Made by a program: the position numbers and the translations under genes. From Candidatus Nanopelagicales bacterium (lineage in GTDB: Bacteria > Actinomycetota > Actinomycetes > S36-B12): DNA of 42,202 nucleotides. The notes under the pieces were generated by a model, which saw only the letters and a list, made by a program, of their open reading frames with translations, was not told the origin of the DNA and ran no database searches. Shown piece after piece: positions 7,762 through 16,363 of this stretch (the first letter of the stretch is position 1; every line of letters begins with the position of its first letter). The DNA lies in assembly GCA_028825115.1 (NCBI GenBank), contig JAPKAV010000008.1, positions 1 to 42,202 of the forward strand, written 5' to 3'.

Positions 7762-9723
7762 TCACAGACCAAGCAGCGACGCTTGGCGGTCAAAGTCGGT
7801 GACTTGTGAGCGAACTTCTTCGAAGGTTCCGCGGGCAACAACTTCCCCATGTTGCAAGTAAAGTAGTTGATCAGCGCGCCTGACTGTGGCGAGCCGGTGA
7901 GCCACAGTCACTGTCGTCACTTCGCCTTCAAGTTCGTCTAACGTGTTGATAATCGCTTGTTCTGTCTCAGAGTCAAGTGCACTGGTGGCTTCGTCGAGTA
8001 CCAAAAGTCGAGGCCTCGTGTACAGCGCCCGGGCAATTCCCAATCGCTGACGTTGGCCACCGGAAAGCCGCACCCCTCGTTCACCAATCATTGTGTCCAG
8101 GCCCTCGCGATTCTCGCGAAGGAATTCGGCAAGGTGGGAGCGTTCCAGAGCCTCCCACACCAGGGAGTCATCGATTGCTTCGGCTGGGAGCCCTAAGGCG
8201 ACATTTTCACGCACAGAACCAGCTACCAAAGCCACGGCCTGGGGGACATAGGAAATCGCGCCTGGGTACTGAGCAATTGCCTCGCGAGGAGTGAGACCCC
8301 CAACGGTTACAAAGCCCTGATCGGGCTCAATGACGCCAATAATTACGTCCGCAAGAGTTGATTTTCCTGCCCCTGTACTACCCACTAACGCGCAGGATTG
8401 GCCCGATTCAAGTGTGAAACTTGTTGAACGAAGCGCAGGCGTCGTTGCGGCGAAGTAGGTGACCGAAACATCATCGACTCGAAGAGTTGCATCAAAATCA
8501 CCATGACCTGATGCGATTCGAGACTTGATAGCAGCAGCACTTAGTGGGTTCTTAGCTCGGTCAATTACTGACTGATCTGAGGTGTCTTGCTTGAGGTGTT
8601 CGGCAAGGTAGAAAGTCGGTTGTGCCTGCACCGATGCATTACGAATCGTGATTGAGGCTCCTTGTAATCGTAATAGCGCAGGGACCACCCGCGAGCCGGC
8701 GGCAATAAACAGCGCGACCGAAGCAGCCGCATCGTCTATGTCTTTTGTCAAGAACTGAGAGACGGCAAGTGCGAGTACAGAAAGGTAGAGAGTCGCCTCA
8801 AGTACGTATTTAGGGATTTCCATTATGTATGCATTACTCGCCGTAGCTCGGGCATAATTTCCAATTAAGCCCTGGTATTTAGCGATATACAGCTCTCGTC
8901 GACTTAAGACGGTTGTCTCGCGATAAGTTTGAAGGGCCTCAGAAACTGCCGAAAGCGTGTCAATCGAGGAATCGGTGATTATTTTTGAATTCTTGGCCCC
9001 GCGTCGTGAAAGAAACCTGTGCATGACAAGCACAACAACGCCGAAGAGAACGATTGCTCCAAGGGTTGTCAACGGGTCAACTAGGAGCAGTGCGAGAGCG
9101 ACGACGGCGAAAAGGAATATTTCTGAGGCAATAATTATTGCGGAGCCAAGGACGGATACTGTGGCTGCACCAACGCCACTCCCAAGGGCGTAAATCGCTT
9201 CAGAGGTGGTCCACCGCTGGACTTCAAGCAGCGGGCGACTGAGAAATTTTCTGGCAAGTCCAGCGGAAACATCTGCTTGCCTACTGGCGAGGAATCTAAA
9301 AATCCTGCGCGATACGTAGGCAGAGATTGCTGTTTTTGTGACCAAAACGAAAACGGCAGCGCTGGCGAGGATGACTGATAGTTGAGAAACCGTTAATGCT
9401 TCAAGTCCGAAAAAATTCACGGCTTGCTCGACGATCGGTGGAATTCCAGTGGCTCCTACACCTGACACAGCAACGGCCGCGAGCATGCCGAGCAGTGTGA
9501 TTCCCAATAAATCAAGCAGGGCGAGAGAAACTTGGATAGCCGCAATTAAATAGAGTCGTAGGCGCTGATTACCTGACAGGAGCCCAAGGGACCTTCCTAC
9601 TGCTGTGAGTATTCCGTCGGAGGAAAAGTCTTGAACACTCTTACCGCCACGATCCTCGTTTACCTGCTCTTTGCCTCGAGAGTTGGCGCTCGCTGATGTC
9701 GTGGGTACATCCGGGTCCGCCAT
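7762..9723 (-). CDS. Type I ABC exporter (half-transporter), probable lipid-linked glycan flippase
   Basis: A 653-residue fused exporter. An N-terminal cytosolic tail is followed by a six-helix membrane domain (about residues 50-370) and an ATPase domain. The ATPase shows Walker A GSTGAGKST (about residues 446-454), Q-loop SYVPQA, signature LSGGQRQRLGIARAL (about 551), Walker B LLVLDEATSALDS (about 571) and switch histidine TVAHRL (about 605). One such polypeptide would form a homodimer. In a glycan cluster with no recognisable Wzx, the likely job is flipping polyprenyl-linked oligosaccharide outward, as PglK does; this role is inferred from context. The ATG has TAGATT plus 6 nt directly upstream, a good leaderless-type promoter. 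The gene is divergent from 9772. Confidence 0.9.
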   Translation of the reverse strand: MADPDVPTTSASANSRGKEQVNEDRGGKSVQDFSSDGILTAVGRSLGLLSGNQRLRLYLIAAIQVSLALLDLLGITLLGMLAAVAVSGVGATGIPPIVEQAVNFFGLEALTVSQLSVILASAAVFVLVTKTAISAYVSRRIFRFLASRQADVSAGLARKFLSRPLLEVQRWTTSEAIYALGSGVGAATVSVLGSAIIIASEIFLFAVVALALLLVDPLTTLGAIVLFGVVVLVMHRFLSRRGAKNSKIITDSSIDTLSAVSEALQTYRETTVLSRRELYIAKYQGLIGNYARATASNAYIMEIPKYVLEATLYLSVLALAVSQFLTKDIDDAAASVALFIAAGSRVVPALLRLQGASITIRNASVQAQPTFYLAEHLKQDTSDQSVIDRAKNPLSAAAIKSRIASGHGDFDATLRVDDVSVTYFAATTPALRSTSFTLESGQSCALVGSTGAGKSTLADVIIGVIEPDQGFVTVGGLTPREAIAQYPGAISYVPQAVALVAGSVRENVALGLPAEAIDDSLVWEALERSHLAEFLRENREGLDTMIGERGVRLSGGQRQRLGIARALYTRPRLLVLDEATSALDSETEQAIINTLDELEGEVTTVTVAHRLATVRRADQLLYLQHGEVVARGTFEEVRSQVTDFDRQASLLGL

Positions 9724-9729
9724 GCGACT

Positions 9730-9735
9730 AATCTA
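9730..9735 (-). promoter_or_regulatory. -10 box of a leaderless-type promoter for the ABC exporter
   Basis: TAGATT on the minus strand, then AGTCGC, then the ATG whose first base is 9723. The box matches four of six positions of TATAAT including the two most conserved, and transcription would start at the A of the ATG. Confidence 0.6.
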
Positions 9736-9771
9736 CTCAACAATGCACCTAAAGCCAAAAGTCCTTCACCT

Positions 9772-10674
9772 ATGAGTGAGCACAGCACGGAATCGGATCC
9801 GTCCCTGTTCATTGGCCTTGTAACGCACGCGGGCAGCGCGCGACCTCAGGCGCAAACTGACCAAGGAGTCGCCCTAGCCTTGCAAGAGCGACTCATTTAC
9901 CAGGGTAATACTGTCAAATATTCGGTGTGCAATGAAAATCTGCTGTCCCCCCACATGCTTGACTTGGTCCGTGGAGAAGTGACCGCCTCAATTGCCGCCG
10001 AGCTTGCAGCGGAGGGCCGGTGGCGTATTTATCTAAATTCCTCGTCTCAAGGTTTGAGGCTTAAAGGGGAGCTCCTGTTGCGGAGTGCGTACCGCCGTTT
10101 GAGATTGAGCCCACCATGGCAACGCGACCTATCAGCTAGCGAGCCTGGTGCGAAAATGCTCAAGAGGTTGGCAAATATTGAATTGGCTCACATCTCACTA
10201 CTTGAACAGGCAATCCAATCAGGGGCGGATTGGGCGTTGATTTTGGAAGACGACGCCCACATAGCTGATCTTGATGCAACCGCAGCAGCTCTAGGACACT
10301 TTTTAAATGAGCGGTCGGGAAGCAGCCAGCCCCAGTACGTCAATGTTTCCCAATCGTTCACACCTAAGGTGTTAGGGACCGATTCACTGGGTGTACGAGT
10401 GAGGAATTGGTCTGAAGGAAAACAGATTTTGTCCATGGACCAGCCCGTGACCAACACGGTGTGTGCAGTGTTGTACAGCAAGAATTTTGTTGGAATGCTA
10501 CTTAATGAGTTCCGAAATATCCCATTAAGTCCAGTGTTGCCAATCGACTGGAAGCTCAACGTCGCGATTATGAATCTGGTGGCGGAAGGCAAAATCGGTC
10601 CCGGTGACTGCTGGCAAGTTGAACCCGCGCCGTTCATTCAAGGGTCTATGCACCCCACTGCGAAATCTGAATAG
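9772..10674 (+). CDS. GT25-like glycosyltransferase
   Basis: A 300-residue protein. The core feature is ADWALILEDDAHIADLDA (about residues 152-169), preceded by a LANIELAHISLLEQAIQSG helix. This arrangement (a helix that handles 'my turn' substrates, then strand plus EDD) is typical of GT25 LPS-type transferases and related GT-A enzymes. PIDWKLNVAIMN near residue 260 resembles the second acidic motif of the family, and PAPFIQGSMH ends the domain. No membrane segment is seen. The ATG lies 48 nt from the divergent exporter gene; only a poor -10 (AGTCCT with 6-nt spacing) precedes it. It is followed by a methyltransferase gene on the same strand. Family placement is moderate; sugar and linkage are unknown. 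Confidence 0.6.
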   Translation: MSEHSTESDPSLFIGLVTHAGSARPQAQTDQGVALALQERLIYQGNTVKYSVCNENLLSPHMLDLVRGEVTASIAAELAAEGRWRIYLNSSSQGLRLKGELLLRSAYRRLRLSPPWQRDLSASEPGAKMLKRLANIELAHISLLEQAIQSGADWALILEDDAHIADLDATAAALGHFLNERSGSSQPQYVNVSQSFTPKVLGTDSLGVRVRNWSEGKQILSMDQPVTNTVCAVLYSKNFVGMLLNEFRNIPLSPVLPIDWKLNVAIMNLVAEGKIGPGDCWQVEPAPFIQGSMHPTAKSE

Positions 10675-10690
10675 ATATGCTCGCGGTGTT

Positions 10691-11464
10691 ATGAGCAATC
10701 TTGAGAACTTTGTCGGACGAGTAGCGGGCAAACTTGGCCTGACAGTCTCGCGCACGAGTTCGCTAAGTGAACGACTACCGATTGAAGCAACTGCCCGTGA
10801 TCGATCGATTATTGAACAGGTGCGACCGTTCACCATGACGAGTTCAGAACGAATCTGGAGCCTTCTGAGAGCGGTTGACTACCTTCACGCTAATGAAATA
10901 GTAGGTGACTTCGTTGAATGTGGGGTGTGGCGGGGCGGCAGCGTCATGGCCATGGCACTGCGACTGCAGCAGTTAGGGGCTACTGACCGCAAACTGTGGC
11001 TCTATGACACATTTCAAGGCATGACTCCGCCAACTGATCGAGATGTTGAAGCTGTGGGTGGGGTAAGCGCTGATGCGCTACTTAAAAATACTGCGGTTGG
11101 AAACGGAAACAACGTGTGGTGCGTGGCTGACTTGCCCGATGTGCAAATGAATCTGGCGAAAACCAGTTACCCAGAGCAACTTGTTAACTTTGTTGAGGGC
11201 GACGTTTCCCAGACCTTGCTGGAAAAATCTCCGGACTCAATTTCGCTCCTACGTCTTGATACTGATTGGTACGATTCAACGCAGAGAGAATTAGAAGTTC
11301 TTTACCCAAAACTCGTGCCCGGTGGTGTGTGCATCCTGGATGACTACGGTCATTGGCTTGGAGCTAGGGCGGCTGTTGACGAATATTTTTCAGGACAAGC
11401 TGTGAAGCCACTCATGCTGCCGATTGACTTTTCAGGTCGTATTTTCATCAAACCAGGTATTTAG
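10691..11464 (+). CDS. TylF/MycF-type O-methyltransferase
   Basis: A class I SAM-dependent methyltransferase of the macrocin O-methyltransferase family (PF05711), whose known members methylate sugar hydroxyls. Diagnostic segments are GDFVECGVWRGGSVMAMAL (SAM-binding loop, about residues 74-92), LWLYDTFQGMTPP, VNFVEGDVSQTL, and LLRLDTDWYDSTQRELEVLYP followed by GGVCILDDYGHWLGARAAVDEY. The Asp-rich metal and catalytic positions (LDTD, LDDYG) are intact. The open frame extends to 10604 inside the upstream gene, but ATG 10691 is preferred: it lies after the upstream stop and a TATGCT box sits 9 nt before it. It is likely to add a methyl group to a glycan sugar made here; the target is not known. 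Confidence 0.88.
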   Translation: MSNLENFVGRVAGKLGLTVSRTSSLSERLPIEATARDRSIIEQVRPFTMTSSERIWSLLRAVDYLHANEIVGDFVECGVWRGGSVMAMALRLQQLGATDRKLWLYDTFQGMTPPTDRDVEAVGGVSADALLKNTAVGNGNNVWCVADLPDVQMNLAKTSYPEQLVNFVEGDVSQTLLEKSPDSISLLRLDTDWYDSTQRELEVLYPKLVPGGVCILDDYGHWLGARAAVDEYFSGQAVKPLMLPIDFSGRIFIKPGI

Positions 11465-11467
11465 TGG

Positions 11468-12274
11468 GTGTGCGTGGATTCGAAATTTAAACTTTCCATT
11501 ATTACGGTGGTAAAGGACGACCCTGAGGGCTTTGAGCGAACCATTAATTGCCTCAATTCGGCCTTACACGAGCTTGATATTCAGGAGTTGCAGCTCATTG
11601 AATCTGTGGTGGTTGACAGTTCCTACGATCAACAATTGATTCCGACTTTGAGTGAATCGGCGCCGTTCCCACTTCAATACTTGTGGGTGAAACCTGAAGG
11701 CGTTTATGCTGCGATGAATGCGGGCATAAAAATTGCCCGTGGTGAATACGTCTATTTCCTTAACTCCGGAGACGAACTCGCTGGTACTGATTCACTGGAT
11801 GTAATTATGAAGTCTTTAGTCACTAATCCAGCCTGGGCATTCGGTCAGGTAATTTTCCGCAGCCCAGATGGAACACAAACTTCAACAACTTTTGACTACC
11901 CCACGGAGAAGCGACACTTATTCGGTCGAGGAAAATTTCCGGCGCACCAGGGAATGGTGGCATCTCTGGATTTAGTCAATCAATTGGGGGGTTTCGATAG
12001 TTCGTATGAGATTGCGGGGGACTACAAATTGGCGCTTCAACTCTCAACTTTTGCAGACCCCATTAAAATTGATCAGCCGATTGCCATTTTTCACCTAGGG
12101 GGAATTTCCTCGTCGAATTGGCAGGAATCTTTGAACGAATTCCATAACGCCCGTGTCGCAGTTTTCACGTTACGTGGGGCCGCATTGGTTCCCGAGTATG
12201 TTCGCTGGCGCAGCCTTTATCTAAGAATGTGGCTGGCCCGCAAAATCGGCCGTGTCAACATTGACCCAAATTGA
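11468..12274 (+). CDS. GT2 glycosyltransferase (WcaA/WfgS-like)
   Basis: A family 2 transferase of 268 residues or, if the GTG at 11474 is used, 266. It opens LSIITVVKDDPEGFERTINCL, and carries the diagnostic PEGVYAAMNAGIKIARGEYVYFLNSGDEL block (about residues 78-106), in which the acidic GDE replaces a classical DXD. FPAHQGMVAS and SSYEIAGDYKLALQL follow, the latter the GDY motif of this clade. The start lies 3 nt after the methyltransferase stop, so translation is probably coupled. The encoded protein is cytosolic with a basic C-terminus that could touch the membrane. It probably adds one sugar to the lipid-linked glycan; which one is not visible. Confidence 0.85.
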   Translation: MCVDSKFKLSIITVVKDDPEGFERTINCLNSALHELDIQELQLIESVVVDSSYDQQLIPTLSESAPFPLQYLWVKPEGVYAAMNAGIKIARGEYVYFLNSGDELAGTDSLDVIMKSLVTNPAWAFGQVIFRSPDGTQTSTTFDYPTEKRHLFGRGKFPAHQGMVASLDLVNQLGGFDSSYEIAGDYKLALQLSTFADPIKIDQPIAIFHLGGISSSNWQESLNEFHNARVAVFTLRGAALVPEYVRWRSLYLRMWLARKIGRVNIDPN

Positions 12275-12287
12275 GAGGAATAGTTAC

Positions 12288-13247
12288 GTGAGTCAATTGG
12301 AGAAAGTAGTGGTAACGGGCGGCGCGGGCTTTATTGGGAGCAACCTTGTTGACGCACTGATTGAGCAGGGCAAAGAAGTCCACGTGATCGACAACTTTTC
12401 AACTGGTCGCAGGGAATTTCTCAATCCGAAAGCCGAACTGCACGAACTGGACCTATGTGATGAAAGTGAGACTCTGGGAGCAATTGTTAACGGTGCCGAT
12501 TCGGTCTATCATCTCGCAGCAAATGCAGATGTGCGATTTGGAATGACTGATATAAAGCGTGACATTAACCAAAATGTGATCGCGACATTACGGGTAGCAC
12601 AAGCGTGCGCGGAGAATACAGTTAAAGAAGTGATTTTTAGTTCGACGGGTGCGGTCTACGGTGATGCTGTTCAGCACCCGACACCAGAAACTGCACAGTT
12701 CCCCATTCAAACCAGTCTGTATGGAGTGTCTAAAACTGCTGCCGAGGGAGTCCTTTCCACATTCGCAGCAAACGGGCTTTTTCACGTGTGCGCATTTCGA
12801 TTCGTATCTGTACTGGGGCACCGGTACATGCACGGTCATGTAATCGACTTTGTTCGACAACTACATCAGGATCCTTCTGCTCTGACGGTCCTAGGTGATG
12901 GGAGTCAACGCAAGTCCTACATGGACGTAAAAGACTGCGTCCGTGCCCTGGTGACTCTTAGAGGTGCACAAGGTTTCGAAGTGTTTAATTTGGGCGCAGA
13001 TGACTATTGCACTGTCCGTGACTCCGTTGCTTGGATCACGCAAGCGATGGGGGTTGAACCGAAAATCAGTTACGGAATCGAAAAAAGAGGTTGGGTTGGT
13101 GACAATCCTTTTACCTGGCTGGATGTCAGTAAAGCGAAAAATCATGGTTGGGTCGCTGAAAAATCAATTTCACACTCAGTACAAGGAACTGTTTCCTGGC
13201 TACTAGAAAACACATGGGCACTCGCTGTTCAAGATTTTCGAAAGTAG
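12288..13247 (+). CDS. NAD-dependent sugar epimerase/dehydratase (extended SDR)
   Basis: An extended short-chain dehydrogenase of about 319 residues, close to UDP-glucose 4-epimerase in outline. It has VVVTGGAGFIGSNLVDAL (NAD-binding), VIDNFSTGRREFL, YHLAANADVRFG, FSSTGAVYGDA and the catalytic YGVSKTAAEG (Tyr about residue 143, Lys about 147). FVSVLGHRYMHGHVIDFVRQL and QRKSYMDVKDCVRAL complete the substrate domain. The frame extends upstream into the GT2 gene, but GTG 12288 is preferred: it begins directly at the first strand and has GAGAGGA about 8 nt upstream. Next comes the heptose cassette, so a nucleotide-heptose or GDP-sugar substrate is possible. Its 3' end overlaps the opposite gene by 19 nt. 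Confidence 0.85.
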   Translation: MSQLEKVVVTGGAGFIGSNLVDALIEQGKEVHVIDNFSTGRREFLNPKAELHELDLCDESETLGAIVNGADSVYHLAANADVRFGMTDIKRDINQNVIATLRVAQACAENTVKEVIFSSTGAVYGDAVQHPTPETAQFPIQTSLYGVSKTAAEGVLSTFAANGLFHVCAFRFVSVLGHRYMHGHVIDFVRQLHQDPSALTVLGDGSQRKSYMDVKDCVRALVTLRGAQGFEVFNLGADDYCTVRDSVAWITQAMGVEPKISYGIEKRGWVGDNPFTWLDVSKAKNHGWVAEKSISHSVQGTVSWLLENTWALAVQDFRK

Positions 13248-14050
13248 AAGCCGTAGAGAATTCGAGTTCCCATGTAGAAGGCCCAGAGTGGTTGTAAGAA
13301 TTTCCCACGCAGGACTGGCCTCCAGCCACGGGAAACCGGAATTGTCCACCAAATGTGTTTAAGTATTGACTTCTTGCGATCGGGGAGACGGTTCACAAGG
13401 ACTCGGTAACCCCGACCGTAGTCCTTCCACTTATCCAAGTTTTCTGACCGACTACTCGGCACGTGGCGCATTGCGATTGCGCTACCAATTCCCTGACGAA
13501 GTCCACGATTAACGAAATCCACGGACATTTGTGTGTCCTCGTGCTCGTGACCGACCTGTGTTGGCCCGCCCTGTAGTGCGGTGGCTAGATACAAAGCCGG
13601 GTGTCCGATCATCCTGGTGTCGGCAACTGGTTTCACGGTCTCTCTGAAGTATTCATTCCAGCCTTTCTCCCAAAACCCGTGTGGCTCGAGAACTCGTAGG
13701 GAGCTCTGCAGAGCTGCGTAATGCCCGCTAGAGAATTCTTGTAGAGTGGTGGTGAGCCAATCGGGGTTTATACGGTCGTCTGCATCAACGAAAGCTATGT
13801 AAGGCAGGTGAGTCTCAAAATAGCCGATTCGGCGAGAAGATCCTCTGCCAAGGCGACCCGGTTCGAGGACCCGAGCGCCCATTTCGCGCGCAATTGCAAC
13901 GGTTGCATCCTTCGAGCCACCATCGATTACGACGACTTCGCCGGGGTTATTGTGGAGGATAGCGGCAAGGGCACCCCGAATATTGTGTCCCTCATTCAAC
14001 GTGATCACTTGGACCGAAACGTTGCGGGTGAGTGGCATCGCAGTATCCAT
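13229..14050 (-). CDS. GT2 glycosyltransferase
   Basis: A family 2 transferase of 273 residues. Motifs are VQVITLNEGHNIRGALAAIL, EVVVIDGGSKDATVAIA (nucleotide-binding Asp, about residues 37-53), and PYIAFVDADDRINPDWL (DADD metal site, about residues 82-98). HEHEDTQMSVDFVNRGLRQG (about residues 165-184) contains the ED catalytic-base region. The C-terminus is basic and aromatic and may associate with the membrane. An ATG 12 nt further upstream (14062) also opens the frame, but the ATG at 14050 is preceded by TATGCT and 7 nt, the spacing seen at other starts here. It is divergent from the heptose operon, with a perfect palindrome between them, and its stop lies inside the end of the opposite epimerase gene. 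Confidence 0.85.
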   Translation of the reverse strand: MDTAMPLTRNVSVQVITLNEGHNIRGALAAILHNNPGEVVVIDGGSKDATVAIAREMGARVLEPGRLGRGSSRRIGYFETHLPYIAFVDADDRINPDWLTTTLQEFSSGHYAALQSSLRVLEPHGFWEKGWNEYFRETVKPVADTRMIGHPALYLATALQGGPTQVGHEHEDTQMSVDFVNRGLRQGIGSAIAMRHVPSSRSENLDKWKDYGRGYRVLVNRLPDRKKSILKHIWWTIPVSRGWRPVLRGKFLQPLWAFYMGTRILYGFYFRKS

Positions 14051-14057
14051 TGGTCGA

Positions 14058-14063
14058 AGCATA
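14058..14063 (-). promoter_or_regulatory. -10 box for the GT2 gene starting at 14050
   Basis: TATGCT on the minus strand, followed by a 7-nt spacer and the ATG at 14050. The box overlaps the alternative ATG at 14062, which argues that the downstream ATG is the real start. Confidence 0.4.
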
Positions 14064-14078
14064 GTTAGGCATCTTGCT

Positions 14079-14092
14079 CATTCTCGAGAATG
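14079..14092. promoter_or_regulatory. 14-bp perfect palindrome between divergent promoters (possible operator)
   Basis: CATTCTCGAGAATG reads the same on both strands with no mismatch. Its centre is about 26 bp upstream of the predicted transcription start at 14112 and about 35 bp upstream of the one at 14050, between the two -10 boxes. That position suits a repressor site that could control both genes. No regulator gene is present in the window. Confidence 0.5.
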
Positions 14093-14099
14093 CAATGGA

Positions 14100-14105
14100 T
14101 AAGGT
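14100..14105 (+). promoter_or_regulatory. -10 box of the heptose operon
   Basis: TAAGGT followed by 6 nt and the GTG at 14112, a leaderless-type arrangement. There is no ribosome-binding purine run in front of the GTG. Confidence 0.55.
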
Positions 14106-14111
14106 TCTCGT

Positions 14112-15404
14112 GTGTCAGTTGGTGCCGTGATTCTTGCCGGAGGAAAAGGCACTCGTTCTGCCAACCCCCAACTCCCGAAAATTGCTCAAATCGTTGGCCC
14201 CAAATCGCTCCTAGAGTGGCACCTGGATGCACTCCGGGCAACGCAAATTCGTGATCTTGTGATTGTTTCCGGCCACTTGGGAGATCAGGTCGCTGAGTTG
14301 GTTCACTCAGTTACTTCCATGGCTTCCTACCGAGATTTCCACATTAGTGTCCTCGAAGAGGCTGATCCCCAAGGAACTGTTGCCGCACTCAGATTGGGTG
14401 CAAGTTCTTTTCCGGAGCCGGTTGAACGAATCTTGGTCATGCTGGGCGACGTGCTAGTCGCTATGCCAATTGAGCAGTTCCTCCTTAATTGGCAGGAAAG
14501 CAGCAAGGGGGTTGGTGTCGTTGCCCACCCCAACACGCACCCCTTTGATAGCGATTCCGTGTTTGTCAATGCCATTGGTCGTGAAGTTACTCTTCCGAAG
14601 GGCTCGGACAAACGTCGTGTTCCCAACTCGGCCTCCGCTGGACTTTTCTTGATCACGCGTGCCTCACTGAGTCACTATCCACAAGCTCGAGACCTTGGCT
14701 CGAATCTCCTCGTCGAAGCGGCCGAACACAACGATCTCTACATTTTTACGGATAGCCACTACCTAAAAGATACCGGGACACCGGAGCGACTTGAAGCCAC
14801 GAATCGTGATTTCGAGAACGGTGTGATCGACCGCAAAGGTAGTCTTGGTTTGCGCTCAGCCCTTTTTCTCGACCGAGATGGTGTGATCAATTCTGTTCAG
14901 CCTGAGGTGTATCAAGCTGATGATTACAAAGTCTTACCCGGCGTGGCAGGCGAGATCAAAAAAGCAAATGAGAGGGGAATACCCGTTTTTGTGGTAACGA
15001 ACCAGCCCGGAATCGCTAAAGGCCTCATGAGCTTTGAGGAGCACTTTGAAATCCGCTCCGAACTTGACGCGCAGCTGGGGTTTGAACAAGCATTTATTGA
15101 CGAATATTATTTTTGCCCGCACCATCCTGATTCAGGTTTTGAGGGAGAGCGGATTGCTCTTAAAATTGAGTGTGAATGTCGCAAGCCCAATGCCGCATTG
15201 GCTAATTTGATTTCACGGCAGCACGGAATTGAATTGCCCAAATCCGTCATGCTGGGCGACACCGCTCGAGACCAAGGCTTTGCACGCAATGCTGGCATGG
15301 GGTTTATTCACGTTTCTAGTTCCTGTGATCTAGAGTCCGCACATGTGTGTGAATTGGATTCAGTGCAGGCCATTAGACGCGCGGTTGAGGAACTGACATG
15401 TTGA
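14112..15404 (+). CDS. Fused sugar-1-phosphate nucleotidyltransferase and GmhB-type heptose bisphosphate phosphatase
   Basis: A 430-residue two-domain protein. Residues 1-235 are a sugar nucleotidyltransferase: VILAGGKGTRSANPQLPK (residues 6-23), QGTVAAL, VMLGDVLV with the metal-binding Asp, and LKDTGTPERLE, the HddC-like GDP-heptose pyrophosphorylase layout. Residues 245-430 are a HAD phosphatase of the GmhB type: FLDRDGVIN (Asp 254 and 256), TNQPGIAKG (about 296), a zinc-binding set C-x-HH (Cys about 335) with CECRKPN (Cys about 354 and 356), and MLGDTARD (Asp about 383). Predicted reactions are removal of the 7-phosphate from heptose 1,7-bisphosphate, then activation of heptose 1-phosphate, probably to GDP-heptose. 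The stop overlaps the kinase gene by 7 nt. Heptose specificity rests on the GmhB zinc motif and the neighbouring kinase. Confidence 0.85.
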   Translation: MSVGAVILAGGKGTRSANPQLPKIAQIVGPKSLLEWHLDALRATQIRDLVIVSGHLGDQVAELVHSVTSMASYRDFHISVLEEADPQGTVAALRLGASSFPEPVERILVMLGDVLVAMPIEQFLLNWQESSKGVGVVAHPNTHPFDSDSVFVNAIGREVTLPKGSDKRRVPNSASAGLFLITRASLSHYPQARDLGSNLLVEAAEHNDLYIFTDSHYLKDTGTPERLEATNRDFENGVIDRKGSLGLRSALFLDRDGVINSVQPEVYQADDYKVLPGVAGEIKKANERGIPVFVVTNQPGIAKGLMSFEEHFEIRSELDAQLGFEQAFIDEYYFCPHHPDSGFEGERIALKIECECRKPNAALANLISRQHGIELPKSVMLGDTARDQGFARNAGMGFIHVSSSCDLESAHVCELDSVQAIRRAVEELTC

Positions 15405-16363
15405 TTGCCCAAGCACCACTGCGCATCAGTCTCTTTGGTGGGGGGTCAGACCTGCCAGCATTTCTCACACACAACACGGGATCGGTGCTCTCATTTGCTA
15501 TCGACAGAAGAGTATTTCTCGTGGGTCATCCATTCACTCACCGGGAAGGCATTCAGCTTAAGTACTCGAAAACGGAGAATGTGTCGCTGCCTTCAGAACT
15601 TGAACACCCGATTGCACGTGAAGTTCTTGATCGATACGGAATTAGGAATTTTGATTTGGCCGTAATGGCAGACGTACCGGCCGGAACGGGTCTTGGCTCT
15701 TCCTCATCCTTCACCGTTGCTTTCTTGGCGCTAGTGCGGCATCTGTGTAATATCCCGACAAGCCCTATTGACTTAGCAAAAGAAGCCTGTGCCATCGAAA
15801 TTGAGATTTTAAAGGAACCGATTGGTTATCAAGACCAATGGGCGAGTGCTCTTGGCGGCATCAATGTGCTGACTTTTGAGGGCTCCACGGTAGGAGTTGA
15901 ATCTTTAGCGCTCTCGCCAACAAGGGTACAAGAGTTGGAGAAAAGCTTGCGGTTAGTGCCGGTAGGCAGCCCTCGAAGTGCCAGTGAATTACTCAAAGCG
16001 CAATCCAATGCGATCGCACCAGGCTCTAAGGCTGAGTCCGTTACCCAAAAAATGGCGAAACTTGTTGAACTGGGACGGGCAGCGATTTCCTCAGATTTGG
16101 ATTCACTTGGCCCGTTACTTGATCAAGGTTGGTCCTTGAAAAAGGAAGTCTCACCGTCGGTTACCTCGCCAGAAATTGACGCTGTGTACGCAAGGGCACT
16201 AAATGCTGGAGCGACAGGAGGCAAACTGCTCGGGGCTGGCGGTAGCGGCTACATTGCTCTCTACGTACCTAGTGAGAAGTTAACCGAGTTTGATTCTGTT
16301 TTTCAACAACAACTGGGCTATCACATTAGCTCAACCGGGGCGGGTGTGATTCATGAGTCATGA
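15398..16363 (+). CDS. hddA: GHMP kinase, D-glycero-D-manno-heptose 7-phosphate kinase-like
   Basis: A 321-residue GHMP-family kinase predicted to phosphorylate heptose 7-phosphate at C1. The N-terminus AQAPLRISLFGGGSDLPAF is the hallmark of the HddA branch (R-x-PLRIS-x-GGGTDLP). The ATP-binding loop is PAGTGLGSSSSFTVAFLAL (about residues 94-112), followed by EIEILKEPIGYQDQWASALGG, and the C-terminal GHMP motif is ATGGKLLGAGGSGYIALYV (about residues 272-290). Length is close to that of known HddA proteins. The start overlaps the phosphatase fusion gene by 7 nt and its end overlaps the next gene by 11 nt, so all three are translated from one mRNA. GmhA, which makes the substrate, is not in the window. 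Fucokinase-like activity is a less likely alternative. Confidence 0.85.
   Translation: MLIAQAPLRISLFGGGSDLPAFLTHNTGSVLSFAIDRRVFLVGHPFTHREGIQLKYSKTENVSLPSELEHPIAREVLDRYGIRNFDLAVMADVPAGTGLGSSSSFTVAFLALVRHLCNIPTSPIDLAKEACAIEIEILKEPIGYQDQWASALGGINVLTFEGSTVGVESLALSPTRVQELEKSLRLVPVGSPRSASELLKAQSNAIAPGSKAESVTQKMAKLVELGRAAISSDLDSLGPLLDQGWSLKKEVSPSVTSPEIDAVYARALNAGATGGKLLGAGGSGYIALYVPSEKLTEFDSVFQQQLGYHISSTGAGVIHES

Noticed and set aside
10604-10690. Longer start for the TylF-type methyltransferase
   Set aside because: It would overlap the end of the upstream gene by about 70 nt and adds an Arg-rich stretch not typical of the family.
12252-12287. Earlier start of the epimerase
   Set aside because: It overlaps the GT2 end, and the GTG at 12288 has a ribosome site and begins at the first strand.
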